The position numbers were made by a program, and so were the translations under genes. The notes below the pieces were generated by a model. That model was given only the letters and a program-made list of their open reading frames with translations. It was not told where the DNA came from and made no database searches. This document shows positions 24,162-32,542 of a stretch of DNA of 64,000 bases, one piece after another. The first letter of the stretch is position 1; every line of letters begins with the position of its first letter. The stretch is from Candidatus Rifleibacteriota bacterium (GTDB lineage: Bacteria; Muiribacteriota; Ozemobacteria; Ozemobacterales; Ozemobacteraceae), in contig JADFXM010000041.1 of NCBI GenBank assembly GCA_015233565.1, forward strand, positions 1 to 64,000, written 5' to 3'.

Positions 24162-26697
24162 TTCGTTCCATAGAGGTTCTGTTTTCCTCCTTGCGCTTGG
24201 AGCCATGACGATTTTGTTCATTGTGGCTTTTTCGCTTACTTTTTTTACAGGATCTGAAGACTTTTCCTCCTCCCTTTCCTATGAATCGGAAATTTCATTC
24301 AATTTGGCTGAATCTGCTGTTGAGGAATTTGTTGCTCGCTTAAAATACGCATTGAATCATGATGATCAGAGTAATCAGCTTTATAAGGTTCTGCGGGCAG
24401 CTGATGCCGGAATGAAGGAAAATCAGGAAATTCCACTTGAAGAAGCTCAAGTTGCCAGGCTTACTGCTTTTACCCGTGATACCGCCAGGCAATTGTATGG
24501 TCTTCGGTTGGGGCAGGGAAATTTTAATTCCAATGAATTTGCAGTTGAGGCCAAGATAAAATTGAACCATTTGAGGCCAGTTGAAGCCAAATTGGGAGAT
24601 AAATCCCTCTATACTCATAAAAAAGATTTAAAAGAAAAACAGGGAGAATTAGCAGTCAATGCTATGGTTAATTACCATGGGCGCAGGGCAAAGGTTTCTT
24701 TGGTTTTCTTGTTAAGGGTTGTAAAAACTTTTGTTCCACCGTTTAACTATTTTACACTTTTTGTGAAGAACGGCTCTCCCGAATTTTCAGATTTCAATGC
24801 ATGGACCTCCAATGTGGGTCGCCAGGACGGGGTATTAAATGGCACCCAGATGAACAATTTAACTCTTGACAACGGTTGGACCTCAGTAAAAAACGATTTT
24901 GATGCGGTCAAAGATTATTCTTTTTGGGAAAACGCACTTTCGGCAATAGGACAACAGGCGCAAGTGCCTCCCGGTCGTGTCTATATTGGCGAAAGTCCTG
25001 ATAGCCAATTTCAGCTTCCGGTTATGATCCAATCAACGAATGGAACTAAATTGCTCTTGACTGAAGACAAATATTCAGATGGCCCCGCTAAAACAAGTCA
25101 TGTCAATGGTCAGGAGAACTTATTTTTGAAGTTTGATGTTGATTTTGTTGGTACAAAGGATTATGTAAAGAAAATTATGGCCAAAGAAGGTCAGGAGAAA
25201 GATGACGCTGGAATATTCGGGCTTTTCAGTGGTTGGAGCAATGATATAAAAATATGTATACGAAATGTGGGAGCGGGTAAAGAGCTTACCGATACATTCT
25301 GGGATACCGTTCCGGCCTTTTCGAATGCGCTTGAGTCATTGATAAGATTTCGTGGTATTCAGATTAAATCTTTGCCTGACATTCCCGAACAGATTGTCAA
25401 GAGAATGTATCCTGATGCAGATAAAAGTGGCCTTGATCTTTTCGGTTATGCGCCACTTGTTGGCAACCCCACTCGAAGAGGTGGTCAGATCAACACTGCC
25501 TGTCTATCACCAACTTTGGTTTATGGCCCTGTCCAAAGAGCCTATTTCCGAATCACAACAATAAAATTGAAAGATGGACGGGAATTTGTTCTTCCCTTCC
25601 TCGGGACTGACCCCGCTCAAAAACCTGCAACTCTTCCGATTCCTCCGAATATTGCGCGAGACAAAAAGCTCAGTGCCTCTGAAGCGGCAATGATTTTCGA
25701 TTTGGCGGGTGTTGGAAAAAGTTACCGAGACCAATTGGTTGCGGCCTGGGAAAGCTTCCCTGATAATCTAAGAGAACTTAGAAGATATGAAAAATTCATG
25801 AGTGATTGGGGCGCTGAACCTTACAATGCCGGTTTGGGAAACTTCCTCAGTCGAATGAAAGATGAAAAGGAATTGTATAAAGGGCCGCTTGAAAAACACC
25901 TTCTTCCTTTCCTCCAAAATGAAAAATTTAACGGAGTCCCCCCAGGGCTTGACTCGGTAATAGATAATTCCCCTGTGAAGGAATTCTTCGAAGGAGACTT
26001 ATTTTACGCACTTCCGGAAGACATGGATTCATATCTTTTGGATTTCTACTTTATCCCGAGAAGTACTGAAGACTTCTTCCGTGGGCGTACCACCATTTCA
26101 GTCGGAGGAAATTCGTTTGACAGGTTTGATTTCAAATATATTAATGACGTAAAAGCTTATCTGTCAGGAGCAAAAAATCAGACACTCGAATTAAATGGAA
26201 TTCTTGCTCTTAATGATCCTGAGCCACTTGTTTTGCGAAATCTCTCTTTCAGGGGTAAAGGAGTAATCTATTCAAGTCCCATGATGGGTGGTGGGCCGGT
26301 GGTAATTGCCGGAGATTTGTTCCCCGCATCTGCAATGTCCGGGTCGACAGCGGCATATGGCTCGAATCCCGATAACGACATGATTACGATTGTTGCTCCT
26401 GAAATATTGATTGACACAACGCAAACTCAAAATGATCCCTGTTATGTGGAAGCCAATTTGATTTCTGTCAAAAAACCGGTCATTGTTAAAGGTCCGAAAA
26501 AGATAAAAATAAAGGGTACGGTTGTGTGTCCATATCTGGATCTCAAAGCTTCCTTCCCCAACGGAGGATCAATTGTGTATAATTCATTGAATACAATTTG
26601 GCGGAACAAAATGCCAAGTTTGATGGAAGAAATGTACATAGCAAAGGTTGTAACCGGAGGTGTTGGAAAATTTGAGTGGCAATACAAGTCAGAATAG
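24148..26697 (+). CDS. Large PilX/GspK-like pilus assembly protein
   Basis: 849 residues from a TTG at 24148, chosen because GGAAG lies just upstream; another TTG at 24127 is possible. The N-terminus has RGSVFLLALGAMTILFIVAFSLTFF followed by an ESAVEEF helix, the arrangement of PilX and GspK proteins (short basic leader, then a membrane helix without Glu5). The remaining 800 residues are a large beta-rich exported part of unknown fold. Several hundred residues longer than usual GspK. It probably caps or primes the pseudopilus with the two minor pseudopilins encoded downstream. Confidence 0.85.
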   Translation: MKTIDSFHRGSVFLLALGAMTILFIVAFSLTFFTGSEDFSSSLSYESEISFNLAESAVEEFVARLKYALNHDDQSNQLYKVLRAADAGMKENQEIPLEEAQVARLTAFTRDTARQLYGLRLGQGNFNSNEFAVEAKIKLNHLRPVEAKLGDKSLYTHKKDLKEKQGELAVNAMVNYHGRRAKVSLVFLLRVVKTFVPPFNYFTLFVKNGSPEFSDFNAWTSNVGRQDGVLNGTQMNNLTLDNGWTSVKNDFDAVKDYSFWENALSAIGQQAQVPPGRVYIGESPDSQFQLPVMIQSTNGTKLLLTEDKYSDGPAKTSHVNGQENLFLKFDVDFVGTKDYVKKIMAKEGQEKDDAGIFGLFSGWSNDIKICIRNVGAGKELTDTFWDTVPAFSNALESLIRFRGIQIKSLPDIPEQIVKRMYPDADKSGLDLFGYAPLVGNPTRRGGQINTACLSPTLVYGPVQRAYFRITTIKLKDGREFVLPFLGTDPAQKPATLPIPPNIARDKKLSASEAAMIFDLAGVGKSYRDQLVAAWESFPDNLRELRRYEKFMSDWGAEPYNAGLGNFLSRMKDEKELYKGPLEKHLLPFLQNEKFNGVPPGLDSVIDNSPVKEFFEGDLFYALPEDMDSYLLDFYFIPRSTEDFFRGRTTISVGGNSFDRFDFKYINDVKAYLSGAKNQTLELNGILALNDPEPLVLRNLSFRGKGVIYSSPMMGGGPVVIAGDLFPASAMSGSTAAYGSNPDNDMITIVAPEILIDTTQTQNDPCYVEANLISVKKPVIVKGPKKIKIKGTVVCPYLDLKASFPNGGSIVYNSLNTIWRNKMPSLMEEMYIAKVVTGGVGKFEWQYKSE

Positions 26698-26855
26698 GAA
26701 AAACTACCATATCCATTAACCTTCAGTTATCTTGAAGGTCATCTAACCTGATTGAGCTTGGGGAGAATGATTGAGTTGGAGAAGCAGGTTGAGCTGGAGG
26801 GAAGAACTTGAATCGGGGGAAAATTTTTGCTTTCGTGCCTGGAGATACAGACTTA

Positions 26856-27281
26856 ATGAAAAAAGCGTTTTCGCTTCTTGAAGTTCTGGTTGTTGTTATG
26901 CTAATTTCAGCGGGAATTCTTCCGATCTATTCCTTGGTAAAGAGTGGCCAGAAGAGAATAGTTCGAGCTGATAGCCGGACTATTGCTACATTATATGGGG
27001 CTTCCGCCCTTGAACTTGCAAGAACATTGGGATATGAAAAATCTATGACTCTTGATAATGAGAATGATTTCAAGGTTCTTAGAGAAAATGCAAAGAAAAA
27101 TGGCTTTGAAATAATTTTTCAACGCACTCTTCAGCCTTTGACAAATAGTACCAAAAGTACCAAACAAAGCTTTCTTCTGCGAGCGGAAATCGATGTCAGA
27201 TCATTTAATCGCACCTTTACAGATTCTCCAACTTTAAAGTTCGTTACAATCTTGACTGACCCGAGATTCAATTTCTATTGA
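26856..27281 (+). CDS. Minor pseudopilin (GspI/PilV-like)
   Basis: 141 residues from ATG 26856 with GGAGA nine bases upstream. The prepilin motif is MKKA, then FSLLEVLVVVMLISAGILP, with Glu at position 5 of the mature form and Ala instead of Gly before the cleavage site. The arrangement SLLEVLVV and the later single globular part fit the GspI/PilV class. Located between the GspK-like and GspJ-like genes, the common order of minor pseudopilin clusters is only partly kept. Confidence 0.88.
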   Translation: MKKAFSLLEVLVVVMLISAGILPIYSLVKSGQKRIVRADSRTIATLYGASALELARTLGYEKSMTLDNENDFKVLRENAKKNGFEIIFQRTLQPLTNSTKSTKQSFLLRAEIDVRSFNRTFTDSPTLKFVTILTDPRFNFY

Positions 27282-27315
27282 TCAATTTAGGAAAGAAAGA
27301 AGTACTAACTCAGTA

Positions 27316-27477
27316 ATGGGGAGTAAATGCAAAATGTGTTGTTTAAAGCAAAAAGTCGCCAGCTCTGCGCTGTGTTCGCAAAGAGATTGCCTGGTACTTA
27401 GCTCTTCGCGAGGGTGGCAAAGTATCCCTTTAATTGCACTAATCCCTGAAATCTTGAGCTATTACGGAACAGAATAA
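27316..27477 (+). CDS. Possible 53-residue Cys-rich ORF
   Basis: An uninterrupted frame between two pseudopilin genes, starting MGSKCKMCC and ending five bases before the next start. It fills the otherwise empty 200-base spacer in phase with the operon. No clear ribosome site and no recognised family; it may be chance. Confidence 0.22.
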   Translation: MGSKCKMCCLKQKVASSALCSQRDCLVLSSSRGWQSIPLIALIPEILSYYGTE

Positions 27478-27481
27478 TATA

Positions 27482-28108
27482 ATGAAGGTTAATTCCAAAC
27501 AAGGTGTTTCCATGATTGAATTGCTCGTGGCAATGAGCGTCATTGTTCTTTTGTCTACAGCAATTTATAGCGTCCTTAGATCTGTTCGCATGTCCTTTAC
27601 ACAAGCCCGAAACAAGCTTGATATCCTGCAGACGACCCGTTTGATAATGGCTGGTATCAGAAATGAATTAAGAAACGCAACTGCCAAACCGGAAGTCACC
27701 GAAGGAAAACTGCATATTCCATTTTTTAAGGAAAAACCGATCGTTTCAATTTATTTCTTTGACGAGAATACCAGGCGCTTGTACCGGGGAGAAAAACCGG
27801 AAATGAGCTCTCCTGACCCTGATCCAGCTGATCTGAAGCCGTTTTTATTCGACGATGGCCAAATCCTTAAATTTGAATACGACACAAGTTACCGTGATGC
27901 CAATGCCTTTGCAGAATCCGAGTTGATGCTGAATTCGAAAGTTTGGGTAAAGGTTTCCATGAAGGTTCTATATTCGGAAAAGTTTAAGGCTTTATCTGAT
28001 GAAGACAAAGCTAAAATAATGAGTGACCCAAATGATCCGAGAGTAAAGGATTTCTTTATGATGATTACGCCTCGGAGGGTTAACTGGCTACTTCAGGCAA
28101 CCCAGTAG
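27482..28108 (+). CDS. Minor pseudopilin (GspJ/PilW-like)
   Basis: 208 residues. Leader MKVNSKQG, then VSMIELLVAMSVIVLLSTAIYSV with Glu at mature position 5. The helix continues into LDILQTTRLIMAGIRNELRNA, the usual GspJ/PilW pattern in which a structural repeat reports chemical statistics of the beta domain. The remainder is a beta-rich globular domain. Probably part of the pseudopilus tip with the GspI- and GspK-like proteins. Last confident gene of the plus arm. Confidence 0.9.
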   Translation: MKVNSKQGVSMIELLVAMSVIVLLSTAIYSVLRSVRMSFTQARNKLDILQTTRLIMAGIRNELRNATAKPEVTEGKLHIPFFKEKPIVSIYFFDENTRRLYRGEKPEMSSPDPDPADLKPFLFDDGQILKFEYDTSYRDANAFAESELMLNSKVWVKVSMKVLYSEKFKALSDEDKAKIMSDPNDPRVKDFFMMITPRRVNWLLQATQ

Positions 28109-28113
28109 ATTTC

Positions 28114-28404
28114 ATGGGTTTAATAATCATTGCAGAAAGAAATCTTAAAAATGTTTCCGACCCAGCGGTGAATACCAATAATTTAAATCCTGGCGATCAA
28201 ATTTCGGTCCTTGAACGGAGTCGAAATGGCCGAAGTTTGCAGATTCAAAGGAGCACTTGGATTAAGCACAGTGCCCAGAACTTGAAACCCTTTGTTTCAG
28301 AGGAACATTTTTTTGCATTAGAGCCGTTCAACGCGACTGGGAGCAGACTTTCCAGTTCTCTTTGCAATAAGCGGCCAGCTTTTCTCCACTTTGAAGGGGT
28401 GTAA
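28114..28404 (+). CDS. Uncertain small protein after the pseudopilin arm
   Basis: A 96-residue frame starting five bases after the pseudopilin stop and ending 15 bases before the deacetylase. There is no ribosome site, signal peptide or recognised motif. Composition is protein-like (NPGDQISVLERS). Either a real small gene of the operon or an accidental open frame. Confidence 0.3.
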   Translation: MGLIIIAERNLKNVSDPAVNTNNLNPGDQISVLERSRNGRSLQIQRSTWIKHSAQNLKPFVSEEHFFALEPFNATGSRLSSSLCNKRPAFLHFEGV

Positions 28405-28419
28405 AAAAACGAAATTGCT

Positions 28420-29205
28420 ATGGTTCGCTCACTTTATACCACTGCTGACGACTTTGGCATGGATTCCGGTATTGATGATGGGATAATTAAATGTGTTGAA
28501 ACCGGAAGTGTCAAAAATGTTTCAATATGTTTCGAAAATCCTGATTCAGCACTCGATCCGAAGCGGTTTGAAGTTTTAAAATCTGTGTCAATAGGTCTTC
28601 ATTTCAATCTATTTCCACCTGATGTTGATATCAACAGGCCGAAAGATTGGAACTATACACGTTTTCTGTTTTTTCCGAATCCTGAAATGATAAGGGAAAA
28701 AATGGATTTGCTTGATTCTGCCTTTTCAAAACTGGCTGAAAAAGGATTAATTTGTCATTTTATTAATGGACATCAGCATATACATCTTTTTCCGGGATGG
28801 GTAAAACCGCTAAGTAAGTGGGCTTTAAGGCACCAGATCGGAACCATGAGGAAGCCATCTGAGTTGGGAAAAAACTCCTTGTCCAGGAAAATACGGCGCC
28901 CTGCCCTATTCGTTATGGAATTTCTTGGATTCCTTGGGGAAAGAATTTCCAGGAAGTATGATTTGGAATGGATTCCAGCGATTTGCCGTTGGGGAGGCAA
29001 TTTCCCGTGGGAAAATTTGCTTTCCGATCTTTCCGATGTTTCTGAAAATAAAATAGAAGTTGTTTTACACCCAGGATTTCCGACTGTTGATTATATGAAA
29101 AAAACTTTTTCCCCGATTGATTATCCTGCCCAAATGAAACAACTTGTGGATAAAAATTTGATTTTTAAAACTCAAAGAGCCGGCTTCAGCTTGGAAGCCT
29201 TTTAA
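28420..29205 (+). CDS. ChbG/YdjC/HpnK-family carbohydrate deacetylase
   Basis: 261 residues. The TIM-barrel-like metal-dependent deacetylase signature is present: TADDFGMDSGIDDGI with the Asp pair, IGLHFNL with the first His, and NGHQHIHLFPG with two further metal ligands. A late HPGFP completes the site. Relatives remove acetyl groups from chito-oligosaccharides or act on hopanoid lipid precursors; the substrate here is not evident. Cytosolic, with no signal peptide. No related sugar genes are adjacent. Confidence 0.9.
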   Translation: MVRSLYTTADDFGMDSGIDDGIIKCVETGSVKNVSICFENPDSALDPKRFEVLKSVSIGLHFNLFPPDVDINRPKDWNYTRFLFFPNPEMIREKMDLLDSAFSKLAEKGLICHFINGHQHIHLFPGWVKPLSKWALRHQIGTMRKPSELGKNSLSRKIRRPALFVMEFLGFLGERISRKYDLEWIPAICRWGGNFPWENLLSDLSDVSENKIEVVLHPGFPTVDYMKKTFSPIDYPAQMKQLVDKNLIFKTQRAGFSLEAF

Positions 29206-29210
29206 TAGTA

Positions 29211-29372
29211 CTAAATAATTTCGTCGAGATTTTCTGATTCGTTCTGGAAAAGGTAGAAAATCTCATAAGTCGAAAGGTGCTCAAGCCTATTTTCGGGTTG
29301 TTCTTCCATCCACCCGAGGAATCTATCGTCCAATAACAACTCTGTAATACCTATCATTTCTGGGTGGACCAC
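29211..29372 (-). CDS. Small acidic protein of unknown function
   Basis: A GTG at 29372 has GGAGG seven bases upstream, a better start than the upstream ATG. The 53-residue product (VHPEMIGITELLLDD...) is acidic and helical, ending ESENLDEII. It converges on the deacetylase gene with five bases between stops. No family recognised. Confidence 0.5.
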   Translation of the reverse strand: MVHPEMIGITELLLDDRFLGWMEEQPENRLEHLSTYEIFYLFQNESENLDEII

Positions 29373-29480
29373 TTGCCTTCCTCCTTGATTCATTTAATAC
29401 TTAAAAAATATCGGACGAATGAATCACATTCCGAAGGGAAAAAATAATATTTTTTTTGAAATGTGCAAGGAGTTTAATTT

Positions 29481-29688
29481 CAGAATTCCAATTCCCGGGG
29501 ATATAGTCTTGAGACCATTTTCCCAAAAACTGGAAACGTGAACTCGTTTGAATGAGATTCCTGCCTTAACTTTGGGATTATTTGGTCTCAAAACCAAATT
29601 TGGGCTGAAAACTTTTTTAATCTCTACGGAATCGGCTTTTGAAGCTGAGCAATCGAAGAAAGTGAAGTTTACGACAACAGGAATTCTG
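29481..29688 (+). mobile_element. Family B MITE-like element, copy 1
   Basis: 208 bases bounded by CAGAATTCC and GGAATTCTG, flanked on both sides by AATTT (29476-29480 and 29689-29693). A second copy, inverted and clearly homologous along its whole length, lies at 63041-63247 with the same flanks. No coding capacity. The surrounding bases to 30244 contain a family A repeat and no gene I can support. Confidence 0.85.
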
Positions 29689-29803
29689 AATTTCGAGCAA
29701 TTTTATTGCATCACGAAGAGAATTTGGCTTGTTTCAATCTCCAAAATACGCTTGTTGAGCAAAGTTAGAGCGACGATGAAATTTTGGTTGAGTTTGTCCA
29801 GTT

Positions 29804-30021
29804 ATACCAATTCCAAAAAATATATGCATCACTCAAAGAATATAGATTTGATCAAAATGAAGTTGGATCGGTATATTTTGCAAGAAAAGAAGGAACTTTC
29901 CTGAAAATAAGGAGCCCTTACTGGCATGGTTGAAGCATTCATTTCTGTCAGACCGAACTCCAATTTACGCAGACCTGAAGCACGAAATAGGTCGAATGAA
30001 TGAGCTAATTGAAATTGGTAT
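29804..30021 (+). repeat. Family A repeat, right unit, copy 1
   Basis: About 218 bases from ATACCAATTCC to AATTGGTAT. It matches 55556-55775 along its length, with shared blocks such as CAAGAAAA, GGTTGAA, CATTCATTTCTGTCAGA and CTAATTG. Translated pieces of both copies agree (YTN-KKY-H, LKHSFLSD, MNELIEIGI), consistent with decayed coding DNA. Confidence 0.7.
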
Positions 30022-30244
30022 TAGCATAAATGTAAAAGGACGGATTCCAAACGCTTTTTTGTGCTTTGCAATTCGCCCTTTTGTTCTTACGGAGGTTATA
30101 TTCAGTAGGTTAGGGTATTTTCAAAGTGTGGTTGGAGTATGGTACCATTTTCACTAAGTTTGTTTCATGTCTTTCCTGAAAAGTATGGATTTTTGAGCCT
30201 ATATTACTTGATAAACATTGCCCATGATTTGTGTGGGATTGTTT

Positions 30245-30574
30245 TCAGGCTAATTCTCCGGGATTTTGATTGGTTGGAATTTCTCCAACCTTCGAAAGTT
30301 CCCCAACCTGGAAGGAATTGCGCAATTTTGCTTTTGCTAATGCCCTTATTCCTTCTGATTCTCCCTCAAGTTCACGGATTTTGTAAGAAATTCGCTGAAG
30401 GCGATCCAGTTCATCCTTGCATTTTTTTTCGATTTCCTGGCGGACCTCTTCCTCTTCCTTCCGGAATTTTGCCACGGAATTTTCAAGAAGCCGTAACTTT
30501 ATGGTTTGTTCACGCGTTAGCTGAAGAGCGGCGTCGGTTTGATTTCCCTTGAACAGTTGTATTAGTTTTCCCAT
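30245..30574 (-). CDS. Small coiled-coil protein
   Basis: 109 residues from ATG 30574 with AGGAGG six bases upstream. The middle (about 22-75) is a continuous charged coiled coil rich in Lys, Glu and Arg, with no signal or membrane segment. No family recognised. It is a lone gene between a repeat-filled region and the ion channel homologue, transcribed away from the latter. Confidence 0.75.
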   Translation of the reverse strand: MGKLIQLFKGNQTDAALQLTREQTIKLRLLENSVAKFRKEEEEVRQEIEKKCKDELDRLQRISYKIRELEGESEGIRALAKAKLRNSFQVGELSKVGEIPTNQNPGELA

Positions 30575-30937
30575 GTTTGTCCTCCTGGGAAGCATTTTAA
30601 TTTCTTTCCGAAACCTTGTTTATTGGGTTTTTAGCTTTATACCTGTCGCTTTGATTTCAAAAAATTTAGGGTTTTTTAATCCCAGAAGAATTATCGGAAG
30701 GAAGCCAAGGGAAATTGAACCGTTTTTCAAAAAAATTTGCAGGGCTGAATTTACTCTTTTTATTCCCCCGAAAATTTGGAAAGAAATATGGATTTAATAG
30801 CTTTTTGTGTATAAAATTTTTTTCAAAACTAAAAAATTAATTTCCTACCTAAGAAAATTTTCATGCTAAAATTGCGAATGCGATTTTTAAGCACTATTTT
30901 CAACTTTTCATATTTTCATAATTTTCTGGAGGGAAAG
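30575..30937. other. Intergenic, 363 bases
   Basis: Very AT-rich divergent promoter region for the coiled-coil gene and the channel gene. TGCTAAAAT near 30871 is a possible extended -10 box for the channel. Nothing else is recognised. Confidence 0.4.
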
Positions 30938-32200
30938 ATGAATCGAAAATTGATTTGGTTGTTGGTACTATTTTTCTTTGGAATGAATTTTGTTGTTTTG
31001 GCACAATCGAAGAGCGAAAAAGAGGATGAAACTACAACTTCTCAGGTGACTAATGCGCCTGCTTCAGAAAATGAATCAGTCGCGAAAAAAGAGGAAAACT
31101 CAAAGCCCGATTCCAAAAATGATTCCAAACCTGTTTCTGAGGCTGGCCCCAAAAGTGAGAAAAACTCTTCTGTTTCAGCCGCCCAGGCTAACGAAACTGA
31201 GGCTGTGAATTCAACCTCTTCTTCGTCTTCCACCTTGGCCAATAATGAAAAATCAGTTTCCGAGGAAAAATTCCCAAAGGGAGAAAAAAAAGACGGTTCT
31301 GAAAAAGTAACTCCGGCAAATTCTTCCGGAAAATCGACTGCATCGGGCCCCGTTATGGTAGAGGTCAACATCTTTGTTCAGAGCATTGGAAAATTGGATT
31401 TCAATGCCGGAAAATATGTGGCTGAATTTGAACTTCAAATGACCGGACCGGATGAAAATACCCCGTTCAGCACTGATTTTGAGCTTTATGGTGGGCGAAT
31501 TATCAAAAAGGAAGAGCAGAAATCTGACGACCCTGCAACCAAAATTTTCCGAGTTGAAATTGAAAACGATCTTGACTCTGATTTCAAGCGCTTCCCCTGG
31601 GATTCGCAAGATCTGTCGATCCAGTTCTATAACCCTTCCAAATCTGTTAAAAAACAAATTTATGAAGTAATGGAAATTGCGACTGGGGAAAAGAGAATCG
31701 ATGAAAAAGTTAAACTTGCGGGTTGGATCATCAAAGAAGACGAACCCTATGTGGAGGAAGACTCCAGTTTGGATTCAAGGAAGAAGTATTCTGTCATAAC
31801 ATTTCCAATTACCATTAAGCGATTGCGGTTTGCTGCTACAATGAAAGTTTTCTTTCCATTGATTATTATGACCTTGATTTCATTCCTGGCCTTGTCAATT
31901 GGAGCAGGAGCTGCTGTTAATAGACTCACGATACTTACCGGAACTCTTCTTGCCGCTGTAATGTTTCATTTGAATGCTGCATCCTCAATTCCTCAGATTG
32001 GATATCTGACGTTACTGGATAAAGTTTTCTTCGGTTCATACATAAGTTTCCTCTTAAACCTTATTTTGACTATTGTGATAATGAAATATAATGAGAAGAA
32101 ACTTGAAGATAAAGTCAAAACCTACTACGGGCTGGCAATCTGGCTTGTACCGGTTGCTACGGGTGTTCTCTGGATGCTTGCCTTTACCGGCATAATCTAA
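30938..32200 (+). CDS. Pentameric ligand-gated ion channel (Cys-loop receptor superfamily) homologue
   Basis: 420 residues from ATG 30938, with GGAGG upstream. Signal peptide 1-22, then about 110 residues of Ser/Lys/Glu-rich low complexity. The ligand-binding beta sandwich spans about 138-295 and contains RFPWDSQDLSIQFYN (218-232), the FPxDxQ hallmark. Four membrane helices follow at about 302-322, 326-348, 359-383 and 397-419. The M2-M3 linker IPQIGYLTLLDKVF is typical. No Cys pair forms a Cys loop, as in other bacterial members. It would form a pentameric ion channel in the inner membrane, opened by an unknown ligand. The long N-terminal linker is unusual. Confidence 0.92.
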   Translation: MNRKLIWLLVLFFFGMNFVVLAQSKSEKEDETTTSQVTNAPASENESVAKKEENSKPDSKNDSKPVSEAGPKSEKNSSVSAAQANETEAVNSTSSSSSTLANNEKSVSEEKFPKGEKKDGSEKVTPANSSGKSTASGPVMVEVNIFVQSIGKLDFNAGKYVAEFELQMTGPDENTPFSTDFELYGGRIIKKEEQKSDDPATKIFRVEIENDLDSDFKRFPWDSQDLSIQFYNPSKSVKKQIYEVMEIATGEKRIDEKVKLAGWIIKEDEPYVEEDSSLDSRKKYSVITFPITIKRLRFAATMKVFFPLIIMTLISFLALSIGAGAAVNRLTILTGTLLAAVMFHLNAASSIPQIGYLTLLDKVFFGSYISFLLNLILTIVIMKYNEKKLEDKVKTYYGLAIWLVPVATGVLWMLAFTGII

Positions 32201-32220
32201 TTGATTCTGCTATTTTATTT

Positions 32221-32440
32221 TGTTAATCGGCCCGCAAGCGGCCCGCTTAACGTGGTCGTGAGCGGCAAGCCGCTCACCAGCTCAGTCAGGTTGCGCTTAC
32301 GCTACGCCTAACTGAGCTGTGTCGGTTTGGCGACAAAAGACGTTCGTCATCGCGATGGCTAATTGCTACCGCTTGCCCGAACAGTCGCTCGAGCAGGAAT
32401 GGGCCGTTCACTGGTATCGACCTACGTCGACGGTTACATT
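32221..32440. other. GC-rich, hairpin-rich intergenic segment
   Basis: About 220 bases clearly richer in G+C than the flanks. It contains GTGAGCGGC/GCCGCTCAC around a two-base loop, then CAGCTCAGT/ACTGAGCTG with an inner GCG/CGC stem, plus the palindrome CATCGCGATG. No open frame is convincing. It could be a structured RNA or a transferred repeat; I cannot name it. Confidence 0.5.
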
Positions 32441-32447
32441 AAAAAAA

Positions 32448-32485
32448 GCCCTCAAACTTCTTTTCAGAAAATTTGAGGGCTTTTT
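32448..32485 (+). terminator. Bidirectional terminator between the channel and LRV genes
   Basis: GCCCTCAAA (32448-32456) pairs with TTTGAGGGC (32472-32480), with seven A before and five T after. It can serve both converging genes. Confidence 0.9.
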
Positions 32486-32542
32486 GGTTTACTAGGTCTT
32501 TGGTTTTAAGCGAGTGACAAACCTTCTAACTACCGGATTTGA

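Noticed and set aside
29548..30157. Plus-strand frames of 118 and 75 residues
   Set aside because: They cross the ends of the family B element and family A repeat, so they are not single genes.
32221..32447. Integron attC-like site suggested by GTTAA and TTAAC near hairpins
   Set aside because: The core-site consensus and spacing do not fit, and no integrase or cassette array is present.
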